Shown piece by piece: positions 31,288-40,699 of a stretch of 64,000 nucleotides of DNA. The stretch spans positions 310,001 to 374,000 of the forward strand of contig NZ_LR217737.1 of the NCBI RefSeq assembly GCF_900699015.1, given 5' to 3'. Source of the DNA: Erwinia_E haradaeae_E (lineage in GTDB: Bacteria > Pseudomonadota > Gammaproteobacteria > Enterobacterales > Enterobacteriaceae). The notes beneath the pieces were generated by a model that did no database searches, was not told the DNA's origin, and saw nothing but the letters and a program-made list of their open reading frames with translations. Within the stretch, counting starts at the first letter, position 1. The number at the start of each line of letters is the position of its first letter. The position numbers and the translations under genes are program-made.

Positions 31288-31785
31288 GTGAAACAGTTTT
31301 TTTATATTGCAGGTTTTAGTTTATTCTTATCTACATGCGCAATAGCTGAAGCTTCTGATAAAATTGCCGTAGTAAACATGTCGAGTATTTTTCAACAGCT
31401 ACCAGAACGTGCTGCTTCTGCGCAGAAATTAGAGAATGAATTTAAAGAGCGTACTACAGAATTGCAAGGGATGGAACATGACCTACAAACTAAAATACGT
31501 CGTCTTCAGCGTGATGGATTTACTATGAAGCCCAGTGAGCGTATTAGCATGGAACAAGAGGTGATACAACAGAGAGAGTCTTTTTCAAATAAAGTTCAAG
31601 TATTTGATCAGGACAATCGTCGACGCCAAATAGAAGAGAGAAATAAAATTTTAGAAAGGATCCAAAACGCTGTGAAGAAAATTGCTCGTAGTCAAGGATA
31701 TGATATTGTATTTGATCAGAATGCTATTGCTTATGTTGCTCAATCTAAAGACATCACTGATGATGTTTTAAAACAGGTACAATAG
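31288..31785 (+). CDS. skp: Periplasmic chaperone Skp
   Basis: Trimeric jellyfish-shaped periplasmic holdase that carries unfolded outer-membrane proteins to BAM. The 165-aa precursor has a signal peptide ending near AIAEA/S. The core DKIAVVNMSSIFQQLPERAA starts the mature protein, and a charged helical coiled coil follows (about 45-125). It ends ITDDVLKQVQ like E. coli. The start is GTG 31288 with AAAGGAG at 31274-31280. It is 140 nt after bamA and 3 nt before lpxD, so expression is coupled to both. Confidence 0.95.
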   Translation: MKQFFYIAGFSLFLSTCAIAEASDKIAVVNMSSIFQQLPERAASAQKLENEFKERTTELQGMEHDLQTKIRRLQRDGFTMKPSERISMEQEVIQQRESFSNKVQVFDQDNRRRQIEERNKILERIQNAVKKIARSQGYDIVFDQNAIAYVAQSKDITDDVLKQVQ

Positions 31786-31788
31786 TTT

Positions 31789-32811
31789 ATGTTTTCAATT
31801 CGACTGGCTGAATTAGCCCAGCAGTTGGATGCAGAATTGCATGGTGATGGTGATATTAAGATCTATGGGATTGCTTCTATAGAATCAGCTAAAACCGGTC
31901 AGGTCACATTCCTTTCAAGTAGGCGTTATCGCAAGAAGCTTTTGGTATGTCAGGCTTCAGCGGTTGTGTTAACCTCATTAGATCTTAGATTTTTTCATGG
32001 GTCTTCGCTTGTAGTTAAGAATCCTTATTTAACATACGCACGCATGGCGCAATTTTTTGATAGTACGCCAAAATCGGCTATAGGAATTGCACCAAGCGCT
32101 GTAATTAATAATACGGTCCAACTTGGTAAAAATATCTCAATTGGTGCTAATACAGTGATTGAGTCTGATGTAGTGCTCGAAGATCATGTTGTAATTGGCG
32201 CAGGTTGTTTTATAGGGGAACAGACTCGTATTGGCGAAGGTACTCGATTGTGGGCAAATGTTTCTATTTATCATGCAGTTGAGATTGGTTCTAATTGCCT
32301 TATTCACTCAGGTTCTGTAATAGGCTCCGATGGTTTTGGGTATGCACAGGATGGTGCTGATTGGGTTAAGATTCCGCAGTTAGGTGGAGTCATTATTGGA
32401 CATCATGTGGAGATAGGTGCTTGCACGACTATTGATCGTGGTGCTTTAGATAATACTTATATTGGAAATGATGTCGTCATAGATAATCAGTGTCAGATCG
32501 CACATAATGTAATTATTGGAAACAATACTGCTATAGCTGGTGGTGTAGTTATGGCTGGTAGTCTTAAAATTGGCAGTTACTGTATGATTGGTGGCGCTAG
32601 CGTGATTAATGGTCATATAGAGATCTGTGACAAAGTTACAGTAACAGGGATGAGTATGGTGATGAGATCTATTACTGAGCCTGGAATATATTCTTCTGGT
32701 ATTCCTATTCAGTCGAACAAGATTTGGCGCAAAACTACAGTGTTAATAATGAATATTGAGGATATAAGAAAACGTTTAAAAATCATCGAAAAGAATCTCA
32801 TTAAAAAGTAA
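31789..32811 (+). CDS. lpxD: UDP-3-O-(3-hydroxyacyl)glucosamine N-acyltransferase LpxD
   Basis: Third step of lipid A synthesis: adds the 2-N-linked hydroxyacyl chain to UDP-3-O-acyl-glucosamine. The 340 aa compare with 341 in E. coli. The uridine-binding N-terminal domain starts FSIRLAELAQQLDAELHGDG. The left-handed beta helix of hexapeptide repeats runs from about 100 to 300, with the catalytic histidine in DNQCQIAHNVIIG. The C-terminal helix is MNIEDIRKRLKIIEK. It lies 3 nt downstream of skp, a sign of translational coupling. Confidence 0.97.
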   Translation: MFSIRLAELAQQLDAELHGDGDIKIYGIASIESAKTGQVTFLSSRRYRKKLLVCQASAVVLTSLDLRFFHGSSLVVKNPYLTYARMAQFFDSTPKSAIGIAPSAVINNTVQLGKNISIGANTVIESDVVLEDHVVIGAGCFIGEQTRIGEGTRLWANVSIYHAVEIGSNCLIHSGSVIGSDGFGYAQDGADWVKIPQLGGVIIGHHVEIGACTTIDRGALDNTYIGNDVVIDNQCQIAHNVIIGNNTAIAGGVVMAGSLKIGSYCMIGGASVINGHIEICDKVTVTGMSMVMRSITEPGIYSSGIPIQSNKIWRKTTVLIMNIEDIRKRLKIIEKNLIKK

Positions 32812-32965
32812 AAATATCATAATGAATATGATCCATTGTTTATAAACAGATATTCAAAGAATATAGAAGTATTAGATTTAGACATCATTTCCGACCTAAG
32901 GAAACATAAATTATTAAAAATCGTTTTATTGAAGCCATAAGATTTTTAAGGACAGGAAGAGTATT

Positions 32966-33421
32966 TTGAATACTAAAGCTCATACTCTAAAAATTGAAGA
33001 GATTATTGAACTATTACCACATTGTTATCCTTTTTTACTAGTTGATCGAGTTATTGATTTTGAAAAAAACAAATATCTCCGAGCGGTTAAGAATGTATCA
33101 GTTAATGAACCATTTTTTCAAGGGCATTTTCCTGGTAAGCCTATTTTTCCAGGTGTCTTAATTCTTGAGGCTATGGCTCAAGCTACTGGGATTCTTGCGT
33201 TTAAAAGTGTTGGTAAATTAGAGCCAGGGGAACTTTATTATTTTGCTGGTATTAATGAAGCACGATTTAAGCGACCTGTTGTACCTGGTGATCAAATGAT
33301 CATGGAGGTGACTTTTGAAAAAACACGTCGTGGATTAACACGTTTTAAAGGTTGGGCTACTGTAGATGGTAAAATTGTCTGCGAAGCAACAATGATGTGC
33401 GCCCGAAGCCGGGAGGTCTAA
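32966..33421 (+). CDS. fabZ: (3R)-hydroxyacyl-ACP dehydratase FabZ
   Basis: Dehydrates beta-hydroxyacyl-ACP in type II fatty acid synthesis; competes with LpxA for the hydroxyacyl-ACP. The 151 aa equal E. coli. The active-site H54 is in FFQGHFPGKPIFPG and E68 in LILEAMAQ. The start is TTG 32966, giving MNTKAHTLKIEEI; E. coli fabZ also starts with TTG, so the rare codon appears conserved. Purine-rich AGGAAGAG lies just upstream. The stop is 3 nt before the lpxA start. Confidence 0.97.
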   Translation: MNTKAHTLKIEEIIELLPHCYPFLLVDRVIDFEKNKYLRAVKNVSVNEPFFQGHFPGKPIFPGVLILEAMAQATGILAFKSVGKLEPGELYYFAGINEARFKRPVVPGDQMIMEVTFEKTRRGLTRFKGWATVDGKIVCEATMMCARSREV

Positions 33422-33424
33422 TTG

Positions 33425-34213
33425 GTGATTGATTCTACCGCGGTTATTCATCCTACTGCAATTATTGAGGCAGGAGCAGTGATTGGTGCAGGCGTTCAGA
33501 TTGATCCTTTTTGTATTATTGGTTCTCACGTTACTATCGGGGAGGGAACTGTGATAAAATCGCATGTCGTGGTTAATGGCCATACCTGTATTGGAAAGAA
33601 TAATACTTTATGGTCATTTACTTCAGTAGGTGAAGTCAATCAGGATCAAAAATATACTGGTGAGCCGACTAGGGTGGAAATTGGCGATCGTAATCATATT
33701 CGTGAAAGCGTGACCATTCATCGTGGAACAACACAATCAAATGGGGTAACACGTATTGGTGATGATAATCTTCTTATGGTAAATGCACATATTGCGCATG
33801 ACTGTGTCATTGGAAACCATTGTATTTTAGCTAATAATGCAACATTAGCTGGGCATGTGAGTGTAGATGATTTTGCCATCATTGGCGGTATGACAGCAGT
33901 ACATCAATTTTGCATTATTGGCTCTTATGTTATGGTGGGTGGATGTTCTGGTGTAACTCAGGATGTTCCTCCTTATGTTATTGCACAGGGTAATCACGCT
34001 AGGCCTTTTGGCATCAATTTAGTTGGGTTAAAGCGTCATGGGTTTAGTATAGAGGCATTGCAGGCTATTCGTGCTGCGTATAAGATTCTTTATCGCAGTG
34101 GCAAGACATTGGATACAGTTAAGCCAGAGATTGCTCGTATTGCACATTTACATCCAGAGGTTCAACCGTTCTATGATTTTTTTGCCCGATCTACTAGAGG
34201 TTTAATTCGTTAA
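33425..34213 (+). CDS. lpxA: UDP-N-acetylglucosamine O-acyltransferase LpxA
   Basis: First enzyme of lipid A synthesis; moves a hydroxyacyl chain from ACP to UDP-GlcNAc. The start is GTG 33425, giving MIDSTAVIHPTAII and 262 aa, the E. coli length; GGGAGG at 33411-33416 is 8 nt upstream. The TTG at 33422 would add one residue and is less well placed. Hexapeptide-repeat beta helix, catalytic H125 in VNAHIAHDC, and C-terminal SGKTLDTVKPEIA and FARSTRGLIR. It is packed between fabZ and lpxB. LpxC, the next pathway step, lies outside the window. Confidence 0.97.
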   Translation: MIDSTAVIHPTAIIEAGAVIGAGVQIDPFCIIGSHVTIGEGTVIKSHVVVNGHTCIGKNNTLWSFTSVGEVNQDQKYTGEPTRVEIGDRNHIRESVTIHRGTTQSNGVTRIGDDNLLMVNAHIAHDCVIGNHCILANNATLAGHVSVDDFAIIGGMTAVHQFCIIGSYVMVGGCSGVTQDVPPYVIAQGNHARPFGINLVGLKRHGFSIEALQAIRAAYKILYRSGKTLDTVKPEIARIAHLHPEVQPFYDFFARSTRGLIR

Positions 34214-34216
34214 GAT

Positions 34217-35361
34217 ATGTCAAATAATTCTTTAACAATTGCTCTTGTTGCTGGAGAGGTTTCTGGTGACATGCTCGGTGCAGGGTTGATTCGAGCGATA
34301 AAAAAAAACATTCTGATGCACGTTTTATAGGTGTAGCTGGGCCTTTAATGAAGTCTGAAGGATGTTGCGCATGGTATGACATGGAAGAATTAGCAGTTAT
34401 GGGATTAGTTGAAATTGTAGGGCGTTTACGTCGTTTATTATATATTCGACGTGATTTAGCGTATCGTCTTATTCTTTTGAAACCCGATGTGTTTATTGGT
34501 ATTGATTCGCCTGATTTTAACTTAACATTGGAAGGTTGCTTAAAGAAGCATGGTATTCGTACTGTTCACTATGTTAGCCCATCGTTGTGGGCTTGGAGAC
34601 CAAAACGCATTCTTACTATTAGTCGTGTTACTGATCTTGTTTTAGCGTTATTCCCATTTGAAAAAGCTTTTTATGATCGTTGGAATGTTTCTTGTCGTTT
34701 TATTGGACATGCTATGGCTGATTTAATGCCAATTAATCCAGATAAGTTCTCTATACGACATGAACTTGGTATTGATTCAGATTCTTTATGTTTAGCTTTA
34801 TTACCAGGTAGTCGTAGTTCTGAAGTGGAGATGTTGAGTTCAGATTTTCTAAAAACAGCAGTTATTTTGCAGGACAAATATCCTCATCTTAAGATTATTA
34901 TACCTATAGTTAACTCACAACGCCGTTTGCAATTTGATAGGATAAAGAATCGAGTGGCGCCTAACTTACCAGTGCATTTTTTGGATGGTAAAGGTCCTCA
35001 AGTAATGCAAGCCAGTGATGTTGCATTGTTAGCTTCGGGAACGGCTACGTTAGAATGCATGTTAGCAAAATGCCCAATGGTAGTAAGCTACCGTATGAAA
35101 CCTATTACTTTTTGGTTAGCTAAACGTTTAGTAAAGACTAGCTATATTTCTCTTCCTAATTTATTATCTAATTCTACTTTGGTTCCAGAGTTCTTGCAAA
35201 AGAGGTGCCATCCACCACAGTTAGCAGCTGCGTTGGATCCTTTTCTTATGAAAAGGAATATATGTCCTACCTTATTAGATACTTTTATTAAGCTACATCA
35301 TCAAATTCGACAGAATTCTCATGAAAAGGCAGCAATAGCAGTACTAGAGTTATGCAAATAA
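34217..35361 (+). CDS. lpxB: Lipid A disaccharide synthase LpxB, frameshifted in an A9 run
   Basis: Glycosyltransferase joining UDP-diacylglucosamine and lipid X to the lipid A disaccharide. The expected ATG is at 34217, 3 nt after lpxA, and reads MSNNSLTIALVAGEVSGDML then GAGLIRAI, close to E. coli. After ATA the run of nine A (34300-34308) shifts the frame and a TAG follows. The rest continues in another frame as HSDARFIGVAGPLMKSEGC, then from the ATG at 34348 to the end (LEGCLKKHGIRTVHYVSPSLWAW, LLPGSRSSEVEML, LLASGTATLECMLAKCPMVV). Ten A would give one protein of 381 aa (E. coli 382). A 337-aa product from 34348 would lack the N-terminal nucleotide-sugar fold. It is a gene rescued by slippage, a fresh null mutation, or a homopolymer sequencing error. 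Confidence 0.93.
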
Positions 35362-35919
35362 ATAATTGATTATTGATGTTTAGATAGATATAAATTAGCT
35401 ATACTATTAATTAGTAATTATAGATTTGTAGTTTAATTTTTATTTTTTTATTAGTAGAAAAGTAATAATTTCGTCCTATGTATAATTTCTAGTTCAAGTT
35501 GTTTTATATATTAAAGCAAGAGATAGCAGAATGTTTCTCAATAAACATATAATTCATTTCCAATCTAGATCAATTTAATTATTTTTAAAAAAGGTGTATA
35601 GATCACCTATAAGTTTATTATTTCAGTGATAGATGCAATCTATCTAGTAGTATGATCCTAATAACTTAAGTCTTAATCTAATTTATAGACTAAATTTTCG
35701 CATCTAGTGGCTTCTAAAAGCAAATATAGTCTTTACCTACCTTAAAATAGACAAAGTTGATATATGTTACATCGGAGAAAGTTGGAAGGATATTGAAACT
35801 TCTTCTTACATTCTTTTTCTACATCTTATCGTGATAACCCAAAGAATAACAATATTGCAAGGCTATCTAAGATATTTGTAATTTTTCTATAATGTTTTTA
35901 CTTTTAAATTGGAACAAAG
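35362..35919. other. Spacer where rnhB would be expected
   Basis: E. coli has rnhB between lpxB and dnaE. These 558 bases hold no readable RnhB segment. The second half (about 35640-35880) is less A/T-rich than typical spacer here, which fits an eroded gene, but nothing can be aligned by eye. Confidence 0.5.
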
Positions 35920-38900
35920 ATGCCTGAACCTCGTTTTATTCATTTACGGGTCCATAGTGACTACTCTATGGTTGATGGGTTAGTTAAAACGGGAGCACTA
36001 GTAGATTTTGTAGCGAAATTAGGCATGCCTGCTCTTGGAATTACAGATTTTACTAATTTTTTTGGTCTTATTAAGTTTTATAATGCTGCTCATAAACAAG
36101 GTGTTAAGCCAATAATTGGCGCTGATTTTAAAATGAGCAGTGACTTAATGGGTAATAAGCTTACGCAAATTACTATACTAGCTTCTAATAATCAGGGTTA
36201 TCAAAACCTTACATTGCTTATTTCGCGTGCTTATTTGCGTGGTTATGGAGATCAAGGTCCAACTATCGAACGTGATTGGCTTCTGGAGCATCGGGAAGGC
36301 ATACTTTTGCTTTCTGGTGGGCTTCAGGGTGAGATTGGTCAAATGTTATTACGTGGAAATCAAAGACAAGTTCAAGCATCGATTAATTTTTATCAGACGT
36401 ATTTTCCTAACTGTTATTATCTGGAATTAATTAGAACTGGGAGAATTAACGAGGAAGCGTATTTACATTCTGCAGTAGAGTTATCAATAGAGACAGGTAT
36501 TCCTGTAGTTGCTACAAATGAGGTCTGTTTTCTTTCTCAGTTAGATTTTGAGGCTCATGAAATTCGTGTAGCTATTCAAAATGGCTTCACTTTAGAAAAT
36601 CAGAAGAGACCTCGTTTATATAGTTCTCAACAATATCTACGTAGTGAGCAGGAGATGTGCATGCTATTTTCAGATATTCCAGAAGCATTAGAAAATAGCG
36701 TGGAAATTGCTCGTCGTTGTAATGTAACCATTCAACTTGGTACATATTTTTTACCAAAGTTTCCAACAGGATCAATGACAACAGAAGATTTTCTTGTTCT
36801 AAAATCTAGAGAAGGATTAGAAGAAAGATTACATGTCCTTTTTCCAGAACATAAAGTACGTGCTCATAGTCGGCTTCAATATGACCAGAGGTTGAATATT
36901 GAATTAAAGATAATTAATCAGATGGGTTTTCCTGGTTATTTTCTTATTGTTATGGAGTTTATTAAATGGTCTAAGGATAATGGTGTTCCTGTTGGTCCTG
37001 GCCGAGGATCGGGTGCAGGTTCTTTAGTGGCTTATTCGCTAAAAATTACTGATTTAGATCCATTAGAGTTTAACTTATTATTTGAGCGATTTCTTAACCC
37101 AGAACGTGTTTCAATGCCTGATTTTGATGTTGATTTTTGTATGGAAAAACGAGATTTAGTAATTGACCATGTAGCAGAGCTTTATGGTCGTCAATCGGTT
37201 TCACAGATTATCACTTTCGGCACAATGGCTGCGAAAGCAGTTATTCGTGATGTAGGGCGTGTCCTTGGTCATCCTTATATTTTTGTTGATCGAATCTCAA
37301 AAATGGTGCCAACTGATCCTGGAATGACACTAGAAAAAGCTTTTAGGTTCTCTCCTAACTTATCAGCTCTTTATGAGTCGGATGAGGAGGTGAAATTGCT
37401 TATTGATATGGCAAAAAAACTGGAAGGTGTTACACGTAGTGCTGGAAAGCATGCGGGTGGTGTGGTAATTTCACCTACAAAAATCACTGATTTTTCTCCA
37501 TTATATTGTGACGAATATGGCCATCATCCAGTCACTCAGTTTGATAAAAATGATGTAGAATATACTGGATTGGTTAAGTTTGATTTTCTTGGTCTACGTA
37601 CACTAACTATTATTGATTCGGCATTGGTAATGATTAATGCATATCGTGTAACAAAACATGATCCGCCTATTGATATTTCTGCTATTGATCTTAATGATTA
37701 CAAAAGTTTTGACATGTTAAGACAGGCAGAGACTACTGCTGTTTTCCAATTAGAATCGTATGGTATGAAGGATTTGATTAAACGATTAAAGCCTGACTGT
37801 TTTGAAGATATTATTGCATTGGTTGCTTTGTTTCGTCCTGGACCTTTACAGTCTGGAATGGTTGATAATTTTATTAATCGTAAGCATGGTTTAGAAAAGA
37901 TTTCTTATCCAGATGTACAGTGGCAGCATGAATTATTAAAACCTGTTCTTGAATCAACATATGGTATTATCCTGTATCAGGAGCAGGTAATGCAGATAGC
38001 TCAAGTTTTGGCTGGATATAGTTTAGGTGATGCTGATATGCTCCGTAGAGCTATGGGGAAAAAGAATCCAGATGAAATGGCCCGTCAGCGTGGTGGATTT
38101 GAAGCAGGTGCTCAAGCGAATGGTATAGATGGTGTATTAGCTATTAAAATTTTTAATTTAGTAGAAAAATTTGCAGGATATGGTTTCAATAAGTCACATT
38201 CTGCAGCTTATGCTTTGGTTTCATATCAGACGTTATGGCTGAAGGCGCATTATCCAGCTGAGTTCATGGCGGCAGTAATGAATGCTGATATAGATAATAC
38301 AGACAAGATAGTACTCTTAGTAAATGAGTGTTGGAGGTTAGGTCTGCATGTTCTTCCACCAGATATTAATACTGGTTTTTATTATTTTCATGTCAATTCT
38401 CAAGGTAAAATTGTGTATGGTATGGGGGCAATCAAGGGTATAGGTGAAGGTACAATAGAAGAAATTATAACGGTACGTAATCAAGAGGGTTCTTTCCATG
38501 AATTATTTGCATTTTGCTTACGTATTAAGACCAGGAAGATTAACCGACGGGTTTTAGAAAAACTAATCTTATCTGGTGCCTGTGATTGTTTAGGTTTACA
38601 TAGAGCTGCGTTGATGAGTGCCTTACCAGATGCATTAAAAGCCGCTCATCAGAGCTCTATGGCAGATTCTATAGGGCAATCTGATATGTTCGGAGTGCAT
38701 ATAGAAAGGCCCAATCAGGTTCAAATATCATCGCTAGATATACAGCCATGGTCGGAACAAATTCAACTGGAAGGTGAGCGAGAGGTTTTAGGTCTTTATT
38801 TAACTAGTCATCCAATTAATCAATATTTACAAGAAATTCAGCATTATATTAGCGAAAAATGTTTAAAAGATATAAAGTTAACGACAGATGGAAGAATAGT

Positions 38901-39402
38901 TACTGTTGCTGGTTTAGTAGTGGCAATTCGCTTCATAGTAACAAAACGTGGAAGTCGTATGGGTATCTGCACGCTTGATGACTCTTCAGGCCGGTTAGAC
39001 GTAATTGTATTTATAGATATTTTAGATAAATTTAAGAAGTTTTTAGAGAAAGATCGGATATTAATTGTTAGCGGGCAAGTTGAAGTGGACAATTTTAACG
39101 GTAAAATTAAAATGATGGCTAGGGATATCATGGATCTTAATACAGCTCGTACAAAATACACACGTGGACTTGCGATTTTGTTAACTGATAAGCAAATGAA
39201 TGATGACCTCGTAGATAATCTTAATCATCTATTAGCGCCATATCGGCCAGGGAAGACGCCTATTCATTTATATTGCGAAAAAAAAGATGCGCGAGTGAAA
39301 GTCTCTTTAGGTAACAATTGGAATGTCTCACTTAGTGATGATTTATTAAATGATCTTCGCTTATGGGTAGGAGTAGAACAGGTAGAACTAGAGTTTGACT
39401 AA
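35920..39402 (+). CDS. dnaE: DNA polymerase III alpha subunit
   Basis: Catalytic subunit of the replicative polymerase. The 1160 aa are exactly the E. coli length. The N-terminal PHP domain starts FIHLRVHSDYSMVDGL. The palm-domain catalytic aspartates are D401 and D403 (MPDFDVDFCME) and D555 (VKFDFLGLRT), at the same numbers as E. coli. The fingers, the tandem helix-hairpin-helix region, the clamp-binding QSDMFG and the C-terminal OB fold are all readable. No frameshift despite A-runs. It ends 12 nt before accA, as in E. coli. Confidence 0.99.
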   Translation: MPEPRFIHLRVHSDYSMVDGLVKTGALVDFVAKLGMPALGITDFTNFFGLIKFYNAAHKQGVKPIIGADFKMSSDLMGNKLTQITILASNNQGYQNLTLLISRAYLRGYGDQGPTIERDWLLEHREGILLLSGGLQGEIGQMLLRGNQRQVQASINFYQTYFPNCYYLELIRTGRINEEAYLHSAVELSIETGIPVVATNEVCFLSQLDFEAHEIRVAIQNGFTLENQKRPRLYSSQQYLRSEQEMCMLFSDIPEALENSVEIARRCNVTIQLGTYFLPKFPTGSMTTEDFLVLKSREGLEERLHVLFPEHKVRAHSRLQYDQRLNIELKIINQMGFPGYFLIVMEFIKWSKDNGVPVGPGRGSGAGSLVAYSLKITDLDPLEFNLLFERFLNPERVSMPDFDVDFCMEKRDLVIDHVAELYGRQSVSQIITFGTMAAKAVIRDVGRVLGHPYIFVDRISKMVPTDPGMTLEKAFRFSPNLSALYESDEEVKLLIDMAKKLEGVTRSAGKHAGGVVISPTKITDFSPLYCDEYGHHPVTQFDKNDVEYTGLVKFDFLGLRTLTIIDSALVMINAYRVTKHDPPIDISAIDLNDYKSFDMLRQAETTAVFQLESYGMKDLIKRLKPDCFEDIIALVALFRPGPLQSGMVDNFINRKHGLEKISYPDVQWQHELLKPVLESTYGIILYQEQVMQIAQVLAGYSLGDADMLRRAMGKKNPDEMARQRGGFEAGAQANGIDGVLAIKIFNLVEKFAGYGFNKSHSAAYALVSYQTLWLKAHYPAEFMAAVMNADIDNTDKIVLLVNECWRLGLHVLPPDINTGFYYFHVNSQGKIVYGMGAIKGIGEGTIEEIITVRNQEGSFHELFAFCLRIKTRKINRRVLEKLILSGACDCLGLHRAALMSALPDALKAAHQSSMADSIGQSDMFGVHIERPNQVQISSLDIQPWSEQIQLEGEREVLGLYLTSHPINQYLQEIQHYISEKCLKDIKLTTDGRIVTVAGLVVAIRFIVTKRGSRMGICTLDDSSGRLDVIVFIDILDKFKKFLEKDRILIVSGQVEVDNFNGKIKMMARDIMDLNTARTKYTRGLAILLTDKQMNDDLVDNLNHLLAPYRPGKTPIHLYCEKKDARVKVSLGNNWNVSLSDDLLNDLRLWVGVEQVELEFD

Positions 39403-39414
39403 AACAGGATTACT

Positions 39415-40377
39415 ATGAGTCTTCATTACCCAGATTTTGAACAGCCTCTTATAGAACTTGAGGCAAAAATTGATTCTCTCAAGCTTATTGCCTGTAATGA
39501 TACGCAAGAAAATATACATTTAGATGTAGAGCTTCAGCGTTTACGTAATCAAAGTTTTGAGATGACACGAAAGATTTTTTCTAATCTAGGGGCTTGGCAG
39601 ATTGCACAGTTGGCGCGTCATCCACTACGTCCGTATACATTAGATTACATGCATACTGTATTTACTGATTTTGATGAATTAGCAGGAGATCGTGCTTATG
39701 CTGATGATAAAGCTATTGTTGGTGGTATTGCTCGTTTGTCTGGACGCCCTGTTATGGTGATCGGTCATCAAAAAGGACGTACTACTAAAGAAAAAATACG
39801 TCGTAATTTTGGTATGCCAGCACCTGAGGGTTACCGCAAAGCTCTACGTTTAATGGAGATGGCTGAACGCTTTAAGATGCCAATTATTACTTTTATTGAC
39901 ACACCAGGTGCATACCCTGGTGTAGGAGCTGAGGAACGCGGCCAAGCAGAAGCTATTGCTTGTAATCTAAGAAAGATGTCTAGTCTTGCTGTACCAGTTA
40001 TTTGTACGGTGATTGGTGAAGGAGGTTCTGGGGGGGCTTTAGCTATTGGTGTTGGTGATAAAGTTAATATGTTGCAATATAGTACATATGCTGTTATTTC
40101 CCCTGAAGGTTGCGCATCTATTTTGTGGAAGAACGTAGATAAGGCGCCGATAGCTGCTGAAGTAATGGTTATTGTTGCTTCTCGTTTAAAAGAGTTAAAT
40201 CTTATTGATACTGTTATTCCTGAGCCACTAGGAGGAGCACATAGAGACTTGTTACAGATTAGTTCTGCAATCAAAGATCAGATCTTAGTTGATTTAGATG
40301 ATTTAAATATCCTCAGTATAAAACAATTATTAGATCGTCGTTATGAGAGATTAATGGGTTATGGTGCTCACTACTAA
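39415..40377 (+). CDS. accA: Acetyl-CoA carboxylase carboxyltransferase subunit alpha
   Basis: Half of the carboxyltransferase that makes malonyl-CoA, the first committed step of fatty acid synthesis; partner AccD is not in the window. The 320 aa compare with 319 in E. coli. The crotonase-fold segments GHQKGRTTKEKIRRNFGMP, ITFIDTPGAYPGVGAEERGQ, GEGGSGGALAIGVGD and SPEGCASILWK are intact. The N-terminal helix begins YPDFEQPLIELEAKI. Likely co-transcribed with dnaE. Confidence 0.98.
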   Translation: MSLHYPDFEQPLIELEAKIDSLKLIACNDTQENIHLDVELQRLRNQSFEMTRKIFSNLGAWQIAQLARHPLRPYTLDYMHTVFTDFDELAGDRAYADDKAIVGGIARLSGRPVMVIGHQKGRTTKEKIRRNFGMPAPEGYRKALRLMEMAERFKMPIITFIDTPGAYPGVGAEERGQAEAIACNLRKMSSLAVPVICTVIGEGGSGGALAIGVGDKVNMLQYSTYAVISPEGCASILWKNVDKAPIAAEVMVIVASRLKELNLIDTVIPEPLGGAHRDLLQISSAIKDQILVDLDDLNILSIKQLLDRRYERLMGYGAHY

Positions 40378-40699
40378 TAATTAGTTAGAATGAATTGCAG
40401 ATCGATCATCTTAAATAGATTGGTATACTTTATTCTTATAAATAGAAATAAAATTTATATGTATTAATTGGTTTTAAATATTAAAATATCTCTTATTTTA
40501 TATCCGAATCATGGTATTGATTGCATTTATTAGTAGTGCTTATCACAGATTTTTAGAAAATAACACAAAATATATAGTATACTTGATATAGTCAGAATTA
40601 TGTATTTATTTGTTGTATTCTTAGAAAGATCACTCTAATCTACCTTTCACTATAATTAACATTAATATAATTAATATTTCTATATTAAAGCGAGTATTT
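40378..40699. other. Short spacer between accA and tldD
   Basis: About 320 A/T-rich bases with no gene relic. A promoter for tldD may lie here, but no clear one stands out. Confidence 0.6.

Noticed and set aside
39831..40274. 147-codon minus-strand frame inside accA
   Set aside because: It is a shadow of the strongly conserved accA reading frame; so are the antisense frames inside ribD, dnaE, mfd, yqgE and others.
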